From: Tragulus kanchil
Taxonomy: Eukaryota; Chordata; Mammalia; Artiodactyla; Tragulidae
Direction of reading: 5' to 3'
Length of the DNA: 64,000 bases
Assembly: GCA_022376925.1 (NCBI GenBank)
Contig: JAIOJX010000002.1
Location: 42,059,501 to 42,123,500 of the forward strand
Positions 22,685 through 33,682 of the stretch are shown piece by piece (within the stretch, counting starts at the first letter, position 1; each line of letters opens with the position of its first letter). A program made the translations under genes and the position numbers. Under the pieces are notes generated by a model. The model was not told where the DNA came from. It made no database searches and saw nothing but the letters and a program-made list of their open reading frames with translations.

Positions 22685-24863
22685 ATCAGTGATACTGGCC
22701 TTAATCTTCTTGTTGTGTTATGATGTCTTTGGTTTTGGTATCCAGGTGATGGTGGCCTCATAGAATGAATTTGTGTTTCTTCCTCTGCAATTGTTTGGAA
22801 TAGTTTCAGAAGGACAGATGTAATCTCTTCTCAGTGTTTGATAGAATTTGCCTAGGAAGCCATCTAGTCCAGGACTTCTATTTGTGGGAGTTTCTAAATC
22901 ACATTTTTGGTTTCAGTACTTGTGATTGGTCTTTTTGCTTTTTTTTATTATTATTATTTTTATTTCTTCCTGGTGTAGCCTGGAAATAATTGTACCTTTC
23001 TGAGAATTTGTCCATTTCTTCCAGGTTGTCTATTTTATTGGTGTATATTTGCCATAGTAGTTTCATGATCCTTTGTATTTCTGTGTTGTCTGTCGTAACT
23101 TTTTTTTTTTTCATTACTGATGTTATTGATTTGAACTTTCTCCCTTTTTCTCTTTATGAGACTGACTAAAGATTGTTCAATTTGGTTTATTTTATCAGAG
23201 AACCAGCTTTTAGTTTCATTGATCTTTTTGGGATTTTTTTTTTTTTTTTTTTTGCCTCCTTGTCATTTATTTGTACTCTGATCTTTATGATTCTTGCTAC
23301 TAACTTTGGATTCTGTTGGTGTTTCTTTCTTTAGTTGCTTTAGGTGTAAGATTAGAAGACTAGGTTGTTTGTTTGAGATTTTTCTTGTTTTCTGAGGTAA
23401 GCTTGTATTGCTATAATATTCTCTCTTAGAGCTGCTTTTACCGTGTTCCATAGGTATTGGATCATTGTATTTTCATTGTCTCTATGTTTTTCTTCAATTT
23501 TCTCAGTCATTCATTGGTTGTTTAGTAGCATATTGTTTAGCCTTCATGTGTTTGGTTTTTGCTTTTTTTGTGTGTGATTGATTTCTAGTCTCCACAGTCC
23601 CAAAAGATGGTTGATATGATTTCAGCTGTCTTAACTTTACCAAGGCATATTTATCAATTCATTTGGTCTAAAGTGTTATTTAAGGCCTGTGTTTCCTTAC
23701 TGATTTTCTGTCCGGATGGTCTGTCCATTGATGTAATTGGGATGCAGAAGTCCTCTTCATTTTACTGATTTAGTCTTAATTATTTTGATCAGTGATACTG
23801 GCCTTAATCTTCTTGTTGTGTTATGATGTCTTTGGTTTTGGTATCCAGGTGATGGTGGCCTCATAGAATGAATTTGTGTTTCTTCCTCTGCAATTGTTTG
23901 GAATAGTTTCAGAAGGACAGATGTAATCTCTTCTCAGTGTTTGATAGAATTTGCCTAGGAAGCCATCTAGTCCAGGACTTCTATTTGTGGGAGTTTCTAA
24001 ATCACATTTTTGGTTTCAGTACTTGTGATTGGTCTTTTTGCTTTTTTTTATTATTATTATTTTTATTTCTTCCTGGTGTAGCCTGGAAATAATTGTACCT
24101 TTCTGAGAATTTGTCCATTTCTTCCAGGTTGTCTATTTTATTGGTGTATATTTGCCATAGTAGTTTCATGATCCTTTGTATTTCTGTGTTGTCTGTCGTA
24201 ACTTTTTTTTTTTTCATTACTGATGTTATTGATTTGAACTTTCTCCCTTTTTCTCTTTATGAGACTGACTAAAGATTGTTCAATTTGGTTTATTTTATCA
24301 GAGAACCAGCTTTTAGTTTCATTGATCTTTTTGGGATTTTTTTTTTTTTTTTTTTTTGCCTCCTTGTCATTTATTTGTACTCTGATCTTTATGATTCTTG
24401 CTACTAACTTTGGATTCTGTTGGTGTTTCTTTCTTTAGTTGCTTTAGGTGTAAGATTAGAAGACTAGGTTGTTTGTTTGAGATTTTTCTTGTTTTCTGAG
24501 GTAAGCTTGTATTGCTATAATATTCTCTCTTAGAGCTGCTTTTACCGTGTTCCATAGGTATTGGATCATTGTATTTTCATTGTCTCTATGTTTTTCTTCA
24601 ATTTTCTCAGTCATTCATTGGTTGTTTAGTAGCATATTGTTTAGCCTTCATGTGTTTGGTTTTTGCTTTTTTTGTGTGTGATTGATTTCTAGTCTCCACA
24701 GTCCCAAAAGATGGTTGATATGATTTCAGCTGTCTTAACTTTACCAAGGCATATTTATCAATTCATTTGGTCTAAAGTGTTATTTAAGGCCTGTGTTTCC
24801 TTACTGATTTTCTGTCCGGATGGTCTGTCCATTGATGTAATTGGGATGCAGAAGTCCTCTTCT
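22685..24863. repeat. Tandem duplication D8 (unit about 1.10 kb), in L1
   Basis: 22685-23760 recurs at 23788-24863, with about 28 bp of extra AT-rich sequence between the copies. Confidence 0.9.
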
Positions 24864-25577
24864 TTTATTGTTTTACCATAGGTATCTTTTATGTCTCTTA
24901 ATATATGCCTTATATATAATGTCAAAGGATCAATCAAAGAAGACAGGAGCATCTATATTTATATGTATATGTATATGTATATATATATACATATTATGTA
25001 GTCCCTGTTTATTGCTTGTGACAGTCTTTAAAGTTGATTTTGTCTGATAGAAGTATTGCTACTCTGGCTTTCTTTTGATTTCCACTTGCATGGAATATCG
25101 TTTCCCATCCCCTCATCTTCAGTCTGGGTGCGTCCCTAGGTCTGGAGTGAGTCTCTTGTAGACAGCACATGTAGGGGTCTTATCTTTGTACCCCTTCAGC
25201 CACGCTGCGTCTTTTAGTCAGAGCACTTAGTCTATTGACATTTGAGATAATAATCGATAGGTATGTTCTCATTCCTGTGTTGGTAATTCTTCTGGAATTT
25301 TTTTGGGTAGGCCTTTCTCCTTTTGTTCCCTCCAGTGGTTTGATTACTGTCTTTAGTGTTATGTTAGGATTCCTTTTTCTTTCTTGGATATATGTCTGTT
25401 ACAGATTTTGGATTTGCAGTTACCGTAATGAGATTTTTGTATAGCAACGTATCTGTTCGTCTGTCTATATATACACACACATGTTTATTTTAAGCTGCTG
25501 CTATCTTAATATCAAATGCATTTTATAAACCCTGTCTGTGTGCTCGCCTCCCCTCAGATCACTGTTGTTTTTTTTTT

Positions 25578-25681
25578 AAATATGAAGCACTTCACAAATT
25601 TGCGTGTCATCCTTGTGCAGGGGCCGTGCTCATCTTCTCTGTATTGTTCCAGTCTGGTGCATGTGCTGCCGAAGCGAACAC
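25578..25681 (-). pseudogene. U6 snRNA retropseudogene
   Basis: The minus strand from 25681 reads GTGTTCGCTTCGGCAGCACA, then a block matching AATACAGAGAAGAT and CACAAGGATGACACGC of U6, then CTTCATATTTAAAAAAAAAA. It is nearly full length but has substitutions relative to U6 and a trailing A-run in place of the U-run. It is embedded in the minus-strand L1. No U6 promoter elements are expected from such an insertion. The second copy at 26743-26846 is due to D9. Confidence 0.9.
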
Positions 25682-26742
25682 AACGGTCGCTGTTTTGATG
25701 CCCTTCTTTATGTCGGATTGTTTTCTGTATCCCTTAACTGCTTATGGGAGTATGGATGACTTTACTACTATTTTCTTTTAACCTCCTTACCAGCTTTGTG
25801 CGTGGATGATGTCTTCATGTGTTTGGTTTTTGCTTTTTTTGTGTGTGATTGATTTCTAGTCTCCACAGTCCCAAAAGATGGTTGATATGATTTCAGCTGT
25901 CTTAACTTTACCAAGGCATATTTATCAATTCATTTGGTCTAAAGTGTTATTTAAGGCCTGTGTTTCCTTACTGATTTTCTGTCCGGATGGTCTGTCCATT
26001 GATGTAATTGGGATGCAGAAGTCCTCTTCTTTTATTGTTTTACCATAGGTATCTTTTATGTCTCTTAATATATGCCTTATATATAATGTCAAAGGATCAA
26101 TCAAAGAAGACAGGAGCATCTATATTTATATGTATATGTATATGTATATATATATACATATTATGTAGTCCCTGTTTATTGCTTGTGACAGTCTTTAAAG
26201 TTGATTTTGTCTGATAGAAGTATTGCTACTCTGGCTTTCTTTTGATTTCCACTTGCATGGAATATCGTTTCCCATCCCCTCATCTTCAGTCTGGGTGCGT
26301 CCCTAGGTCTGGAGTGAGTCTCTTGTAGACAGCACATGTAGGGGTCTTATCTTTGTACCCCTTCAGCCACGCTGCGTCTTTTAGTCAGAGCACTTAGTCT
26401 ATTGACATTTGAGATAATAATCGATAGGTATGTTCTCATTCCTGTGTTGGTAATTCTTCTGGCATTTTTTTGGGTAGTCCTTTCTCCTTTTGTTCCCTCC
26501 AGTGGTTTGATTACTGTCTTTAGTGTTATGTTAGGATTCCTTTTTCTTTCTTGGATATATGTCTGTTACAGATTTTGGATTTGCAGTTACCGTAATGAGA
26601 TTTTTGTATACCCGTATCTGTTCGTCTGTCTATATATACACACACATGTTTATTTTAAGCTGCTGCTATCTTAATATCAAATGCATTTTATAAACCCTGT
26701 CTGTGTGCTCGCCTCCCCTCAGATCACTGTTGTTTTTTTTTT

Positions 26743-26846
26743 AAATATGAAGCACTTCACAAATTTGCGTGTCATCCTTGTGCAGGGGCCGTGCTCATCT
26801 TCTCTGTATTGTTCCAGTCTGGTGCATGTGCTGCCGAAGCGAACAC
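26743..26846 (-). pseudogene. U6 snRNA retropseudogene, D9 copy
   Basis: Same sequence as 25578-25681 shifted by 1165 bp, with the same flanks on both sides. This means duplication of the locus, not a second retroposition. Confidence 0.85.
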
Positions 26847-27429
26847 AACGGTCGCTGTTTTGATGCCCTTCTTTATGTCGGATTGTTTTCTGTATCCCTT
26901 AACTGCTTATGGGAGTATGGATGACTTTACTACTATTTTCTTTTAACCTCCTTACCAGCTTTGTGCGTGGATGATGTCTTCATGTTTGTCTTCACTGGTG
27001 AACTCACGCATTTCATAATTTTCTTGTTCCTAGTTGTGGTATTTTCCTTTTCACACAAAGAGGTTCTTTTAACACTTGTTGCAAAGCTGGTTTGGTGGTG
27101 CTGAGTTCTTTCTGCTTTTGCTTATCTGTAAAGCTTTTGATTTGTGCATCAAATCTGAAAGAGAGTCTTCTTGGGCAGATCATTCTCGGTTGTAGTTTTT
27201 CCCATTTCACCACTTTAAATATATCATGCTTTCCCCCTTTTAGTCCAGTAGAGTTCCTGCTGAAACAAAAGCTGATAGTCTCATGGGACTTTTTCTTCTC
27301 TTGCTTCTTTTAATATTCTCTGTCTTTAATTTTTATGTGTCTTCCTCTTTGGGTTCATTCATGCTTTATGGTGTACTGTGTGGATCCTAGTTTGGGTGAC
27401 TGTGTCCTTTCCCAAGTTAGGGAAGTTTT

Positions 27430-27556
27430 CAGCTATTATGTCTTAATATATGTTCTCATATATTTAATATATGTCTCATATATATTTAATATATGTTCTC
27501 ATATATTTAATATATGTCTTATATATTTAATATGTCTCATATTTAATATATGTTCT
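27430..27556. repeat. AT-rich minisatellite in L1 ORF1
   Basis: Irregular repeats of about 20-27 bp built on TCTCATATATTTAATATATG, about five to six units. It expands a spot between two recognisable L1 segments. Confidence 0.8.
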
Positions 27557-27797
27557 CCTTTATCTGTTTTCTCTTTCCAGAACCTCTATAATGCAAATAT
27601 TAGTGTATTTGATGTTGTCCCAGAGGTCTCTCAAACTGTCCTTACCTCTTTTCACACTTTTATTTCTGTTCCGTGGCAGTGATTTCTACCACCCTGTCTT
27701 CTACCTCACTGATTTTTTTTCTCCTGCATCATTTAGTCTACTATTGGTTTCTTTCTGTGTATTTTTTCACTTCAGTTTATTGCATCTCTGTTTGGTT

Positions 27798-30061
27798 GTT
27801 CTTGATATTTCCTAATTCTTTTCTAAATTTCTCGCTGCATCGGTTCTTCTCTCAAGTTCTGTGATCATTTCTACAATTCTTACTCTGGACTCTTCTTTGG
27901 GTAGACTGCCTCTGTCCTCATCACTTAGTTATTCTTCTAGGTTTCATGTTGTTCCTTTCTCTAGAACATATCCCTTTGCTGCCTCATTTTGTCCAAGTTG
28001 CTGTTTGCACTTTCATCTGTGTGGCAGGTTGTTGGTATTCCTCTGCCTTGGAGGAGTGGCTCTCTGTAGGAGATGCCCAACACTGCACTCCCCTCTCAAC
28101 ACCAGAATATTCTAAGAGTCCCCCTAAGGGGGGCTGCATGGGTCCTTCTGTTCTGGGGATGCGGGGTTGACTATGTGGGAAGTCTGGTGGGCTTGGTTGG
28201 CCCCTAGCCTGGTTGTTGGCAAGAACCTGCCCTCTGTGGGTACTTCTGGCTGCTGTTTAAGCAGGGCCTGGTCACGAGGCAACTAGATACAGAACCCTGG
28301 GGGCCTCTGAGGCTAGTGCTGACTCGCTGATGGGTGTAGATAGAGCCCCAAAGACTCCAGGACTGTTTCCCACCCACTGGCAGGTAAACCCAGGTCCTGG
28401 GACCATTGCCAGACTATGAGGGAAGGGGTCTGATTCCTCACACAGTTGACTATGGATTCCAGGGTCCCAACGCTTGCACTGGTATGCAAGTAGACAGGGC
28501 CAGGGGGCAGCTGGTCCAGGGTATGGTCTGGCCTGCCATGGGCAGTCTGGGTCTGCAGGATTGTGGGTTTCTTGCCTCTGCTCCTGGTGGATGATGCTAG
28601 TTAGGAGGCTGGTTCAGGCGTCCTGGATGAACGGACTGATGCCTGTCCACTGGTAAGTGGAGCTGGGTCTCAGCCCCCTGGTGGACAGGGCCATGTCTAG
28701 GCAAGGCTGTGGGCTCAGGAAGCCTTTAGGTAGCCTCTGCTGATGCATGGGCTTTTACTTAGTTGTTTGGCCTGAGAAGCCTGCAGGCTATTGGGTAGGG
28801 CTAGGTCTTGGTGCTAATGAACCAAAATGGCAGCCTCCAGCATCCGTTTACACGGTAGAATGTTCCCACATTGGGGCTTCTTAGGTGGTGCTAATGGTGA
28901 AGAAGCTGTCAGCCAGTCCAGAATCTCGTTTTTTGTTCTTGATATTTCCTAATTCTTTTCTAAATTTCTCGCTGCATCGGTTCTTCTCTCAAGTTCTGTG
29001 ATCATTTCTACAATTCTTACTCTGGACTCTTCTTTGGGTAGACTGCCTCTGTCCTCATCACTTAGTTATTCTTCTAGGTTTCATGTTGTTCCTTTCTCTA
29101 GAACATATCCCTTTGCTGCCTCATTTTGTCCAAGTTGCTGTTTGCACTTTCATCTGTGTGGCAGGTTGTTGGTATTCCTCTGCCTTGGAGGAGTGGCTCT
29201 CTGTAGGAGATGCCCAACACTGCACTCCCCTCTCAACACCAGAATATTCTAAGAGTCCCCCTAAGGGGGGCTGCATGGGTCCTTCTGTTCTGGGGATGCG
29301 GGGTTGACTATGTGGGAAGTCTGGTGGGCTTGGTTGGCCCCTAGCCTGGTTGTTGGCAAGAACCTGCCCTCTGTGGGTACTTCTGGCTGCTGTTTAAGCA
29401 GGGCCTGGTCACGAGGCAACTAGATACAGAACCCTGGGGGCCTCTGAGGCTAGTGCTGACTCGCTGATGGGTGTAGATAGAGCCCCAAAGACTCCAGGAC
29501 TGTTTCCCACCCACTGGCAGGTAAACCCAGGTCCTGGGACCATTGCCAGACTATGAGGGAAGGGGTCTGATTCCTCACACAGTTGACTATGGATTCCAGG
29601 GTCCCAACGCTTGCACTGGTATGCAAGTAGACAGGGCCAGGGGGCAGCTGGTCCAGGGTATGGTCTGGCCTGCCATGGGCAGTCTGGGTCTGCAGGATTG
29701 TGGGTTTCTTGCCTCTGCTCCCTGGTGGATGATGCTAGTTAGGAGGCTGGTTCAGGCGTCCTGGATGAACGGACTGATGCCTGTCCACTGGTAAGTGGAG
29801 CTGGGTCTCAGCCCCCTGGTGGACAGGGCCATGTCTAGGCAAGGCTGTGGGCTCAGGAAGCCTTTAGGTAGCCTCTGCTGATGCATGGGCTTTTACTTAG
29901 TTGTTTGGCCTGAGAAGCCTGCAGGCTATTGGGTAGGGCTAGGTCTTGGTGCTAATGAACCAAAATGGCAGCCTCCAGCATCCGTTTACACGGTAGAATG
30001 TTCCCACATTGGGGCTTCTTAGGTGGTGCTAATGGTGAAGAAGCTGTCAGCCAGTCCAGAA
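27798..30061. repeat. Tandem duplication D10 (unit about 1.14 kb), in L1 ORF1/5' UTR
   Basis: 27798-28922 recurs at 28935-30061, with about a dozen extra bases (CTCGTTTTTT) at the junction. One-base indel: CTGCTCCTGG versus CTGCTCCCTGG. Confidence 0.9.
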
Positions 30062-31848
30062 TGCTCCCGTGTATGTCTGCCATCATTGTCTGTGTCCACA
30101 GGGTGAGCTGTAGCCCCCCACTGCCTCCCGAGGAGACTCTGAGATCTGGCCCAGGCTCCTGTCAAATTACTGCTTTTGCCCTGGGTCGTGGTGTGTGTGA
30201 GAGTTCACGTGCATCCTTTAAGAATGAAGTTTCTGTCTTTCCCAGTCCTATGGGCTTCCCAAAATTCAGCCCTGCTGGTCTTCAAGGCCAAATGCTCCGG
30301 GCATTTGTCTCCTAGTGCAGGACCCCAGCGGCTGGGAGCCTGACGTGGGCTCGGAGCGCTCACTCCTGTGGGAGGACCTCTGCAGTACAATTACCCAGTC
30401 GGTGGTTGCCCACCATGGAATTTGATTATCCTGAGAGTCACTCCCACCTCCCTGTGTCATCGTGTTTCCTTCTTTGATTGTTTTGTGTGTGTGTGTGTGT
30501 GTTTTCCCACGCCCCTCAGCATATGGGATCTTTGTTCCCTAACCAGGGGTTGAACCTGTGCTTTGGAAGCTTGGAATCTTAACCAGTGGGCCACCAGGGA
30601 AGTCCCAGCGGTTCCTTCTTTATATCTCTAGTTGTAGGTCTTTTGGCTTCCGTCTCTCTCATTAGTAGTTGTTCTGCCGGTGGCTGTGATTGTGGTGTGC
30701 TCCTGAGAGGAGGTGAACTGAGGGTCTTTCTACTCTGTCATCTTTACTGCTCTCTCTAGTGTGGCCTGCCGGGCATCTGGTAGGATTGTGGGTTTCTTGC
30801 CTCTGCTCCTGGTGGATGATGCTAGTTAGGAGGCTGGTTCAGGCGTCCTGGATGAACGGACTGATGCCTGTCCACTGGTAAGTGGAGCTGGGTCTCAGCC
30901 CCCTGGTGGACAGGGCCATGTCTAGGCAAGGCTGTGGGCTCAGGAAGCCTTTAGGTAGCCTCTGCTGATGCATGGGCTTTTACTTAGTTGTTTGGCCTGA
31001 GAAGCCTGCAGGCTATTGGGTAGGGCTAGGTCTTGGTGCTAATGAACCAAAATGGCAGCCTCCAGCATCCGTTTACACGGTAGAATGTTCCCACATTGGG
31101 GCTTCTTAGGTGGTGCTAATGGTGAAGAAGCTGTCAGCCAGTCCAGAATGCTCCCGTGTATGTCTGCCATCATTGTCTGTGTCCACAGGGTGAGCTGTAG
31201 CCCCCCACTGCCTCCCGAGGAGACTCTGAGATCTGGCCCAGGCTCCTGTCAAATTACTGCTTTTGCCCTGGGTCGTGGTGTGTGTGAGAGTTCACGTGCA
31301 TCCTTTAAGAATGAAGTTTCTGTCTTTCCCAGTCCTATGGGCTTCCCAAAATTCAGCCCTGCTGGTCTTCAAGGCCAAATGCTCCGGGCATTTGTCTCCT
31401 AGTGCAGGACCCCAGCGGCTGGGAGCCTGACGTGGGCTCGGAGCGCTCACTCCTGTGGGAGGACCTCTGCAGTACAATTACCCAGTCGGTGGTTGCCCAC
31501 CATGGAATTTGATTATCCTGAGAGTCACTCCCACCTCCCTGTGTCATCGTGTTTCCTTCTTTGATTGTTTTGTGTGTGTGTGTGTGTGTTTTCCCACGCC
31601 CCTCAGCATATGGGATCTTTGTTCCCTAACCAGGGGTTGAACCTGTGCTTTGGAAGCTTGGAATCTTAACCAGTGGGCCACCAGGGAAGTCCCAGCGGTT
31701 CCTTCTTTATATCTCTAGTTGTAGGTCTTTTGGCTTCCGTCTCTCTCATTAGTAGTTGTTCTGCCGGTGGCTGTGATTGTGGTGTGCTCCTGAGAGGAGG
31801 TGAACTGAGGGTCTTTCTACTCTGTCATCTTTACTGCTCTCTCTAGTG
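29694..31848. repeat. Tandem duplication D11 (unit about 1.09 kb), in L1 5' UTR
   Basis: 29694-30760 recurs at 30782-31848, with extra sequence GGCCTGCCGGGCATCTGGT between the copies. It overlaps D10 by about 370 bp. Confidence 0.9.
30503..30605 (-). mobile_element. CHR-type SINE, antisense, in L1 5' UTR
   Basis: The end CAGTGGGCCACCAGGGAAGT and the GGGGTTGAACC B-box-like sequence mark a short antisense tRNA-Glu SINE. It follows a (TG)n tract at 30485-30501. The D11 copy is at about 31590-31692. Confidence 0.8.
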
Positions 31849-31934
31849 TAGGATTTTGGTTTGTAGTTACCATGGAGTTTATGGGGTTCATACATAGTGA
31901 CCTATAACGATACCTACTTATTTTATTTTTTTAA

Positions 31935-32575
31935 GTTAATTTATTTACGTTTAGTTGGAGGATAATTGCTTTACAGTATTGTGTGGTTTTTGTCATGTAT
32001 CAGCATGAATCAGCGATAGGTGTATGTGTGTCCCCTCCCTCTTGAACCTTCCTCCTACCTACCACCCCATCTCACCCCTCTAGGTTGTCAGAGCACTGGA
32101 TTTGACCTCCCTGCATCATACGGCAAATTTCTACTGGCTAACTATTTCTACATGTGGAAATATACGTGTTTCAATGATACTCAGTTTCATCCCAACCTCT
32201 TCTCCCCTTTCTCTACCCCCGCTGTGTCCACAGGTCTTTCCTCTGTGTCTGTGTTTCCATAACTGCCCTGCAGATGGATTCATCAGCACCATCTTTCTAC
32301 CATAATTGATAAAGACACATGTACCCCAGTGTTCACTGCAGCACTGTCTACAATAGCTAGGACATGGAAGCAGCCTAGATGTCCATCGAGAGATGAATAG
32401 ATAAAAGTTGTGGTACATATATAGAATGGAATATTACTCAGCCGTAAAAAGGAATGCATTTGACTAGGTTTTAATAACGTGGATGAACCTAGAGTCTATT
32501 ACACAGTATGAAGTAAGTAAGAAAGAGAAAGACAAATATAGTATATTAATGCATATATATATGTCTACTTATTTT
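31935..32575 (-). mobile_element. Ruminant L1 3' end with 5' inversion (twin priming)
   Basis: 31935-32308 is antisense ruminant L1 3' UTR (AGTTGGAGGATAATTGCTTT near 31955). At 32309 the sequence switches to the sense strand: AAAGACACATGTACCCCAGT, then AATGGAATATTACTCAGCCG to about 32575. The sense part is the L1 segment that immediately precedes the antisense part in the intact element. That is the layout left by twin-primed reverse transcription. Confidence 0.8.
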
Positions 32576-33372
32576 AAATAGGTAGTCCTTTTCTACTTTA
32601 TTTTAATTGGAGGATAATTACTTTACAGTATTGTGATGGTTTTTGCCGTACATCAGCATGAATCAGCCACAGGTATCCGTGTATCCACCCCCCATCCTGA
32701 GCCCCTCTTCCTACCTCCCTCCCTTCTCTGTCCCTCGTGTTTGTCCCAGAGCACCGGCTTTGGGTGCTCAGCTTCCTGCAGTGAATTTCACTGGCCATCT
32801 GTTTCATGTGTGGTAATCTACATGTCTCAATGCTATTCTTTCAAGGCATCCCACCCTCCCCTTCTCCCACTGAGTCCAAAAGTCATCGTTCTTTATGTCT
32901 GTGTCTCCTTTGCTGCCCTGCATATAGGATCATCAGTACCGTCTTTCTAAATTCTATATGTATGTATTAACATATAGTACTTGTCTCTCTTTCTGACGTG
33001 TTTCACTCTGTACAATAGGCTCCAGGTTCATACACCTCATTAGAACTGACTTAAATGCATTCCTTTTTATAGCTGAGTAATACTCTATTGTGTATAGACA
33101 CAACTTCCTTACCCATTCATCTGCCAGTGGATATCTAGGCTGCTTCCATGTCCTAACTGCTGTGAATAGTGCTGCAGTGAACACTGGGGTACATGTATCT
33201 CTTTCAGTTTTAGTTTCCTCGGGGTGTACACCCAGGAATGGGATTGCTGGGTCGTATGGCAGTTCTAGTCCCAGTTTTTTAAGGAATCTCCACACTGTTC
33301 TCCATAATGGCTGTACCAGTTTGCATTCCCACCAGCAATGTTAAGAGGGCTTGCACACCCTCTCCAGCATTT

Positions 33373-33682
33373 TTTTTTTTAATTTATTTTGGGAGGGGAG
33401 CGGGTTGGGGAGGGAGGGGGTGGGTGGGCCACTTCTATTGGTCTTTCATTTCTCCATTTTCATCCATTTTTGTTCTTTGACTCTTGTGGGCCTCCCATCG
33501 CGGTGGCGGCTGTTGTCGCAGAGCAGCAGCTCTGGGAACATGCGCTCCAGAGCTCTGACTCGGTAATTGGACACATCGGTCCAGCTGCTCCATGGCACGT
33601 GGGATCTTCCCAGGCCAGGGATTGAACTGGCGCCCTTGCACTGCAAGGCTTTGTCCTTACCCACTGGACCACCAGGGAAGCC
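33373..33682 (-). mobile_element. Long CHR-type SINE, antisense, with target-site duplication
   Basis: Flanked by perfect 13-bp repeats CTCTCCAGCATTT at 33360-33372 and 33683-33695, so the borders are exact. The minus strand has the tRNA-Glu-like head, the body, and an A-rich tail. Part of it is repeated at 34495-34711 by D12. Confidence 0.9.

Larger units (their letters stand above)
24646..26984. repeat. Tandem duplication D9 (unit about 1.17 kb), in L1
   Basis: 24646-25812 recurs at 25813-26984 with 8 bp of shared sequence (CTTCATGT) at the junction. It overlaps D8 by about 215 bp, so that stretch is present three times. Differences include GTATAGCAACGTATC versus GTATACCCGTATC. Confidence 0.9.
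21815..31848 (-). mobile_element. Long L1 element, antisense, lacking its 3' part
   Basis: Read on the minus strand, it runs from 5' UTR (about 31848-28000, GC-rich) through ORF1 (about 28000-27000) into ORF2 (about 27000-21815), ending inside the reverse-transcriptase region. Recognisable antisense text includes TAGGATTTTCTATGTATAGT near 22190, TTTGTCCATTTCTTCCAGGT near 23010 and GATGTTGTCCCAGAGGTCTC near 27612. After removing D8-D11 it is about 5.5 kb. Both ORFs are broken. Loss of the 3' end is unusual for L1, which is normally truncated at the 5' end. Confidence 0.85.

Noticed and set aside
24949..24990. TA/TG-rich tract as a possible regulatory or structured element
   Set aside because: It is a simple microsatellite inside decayed L1, repeated by D9.
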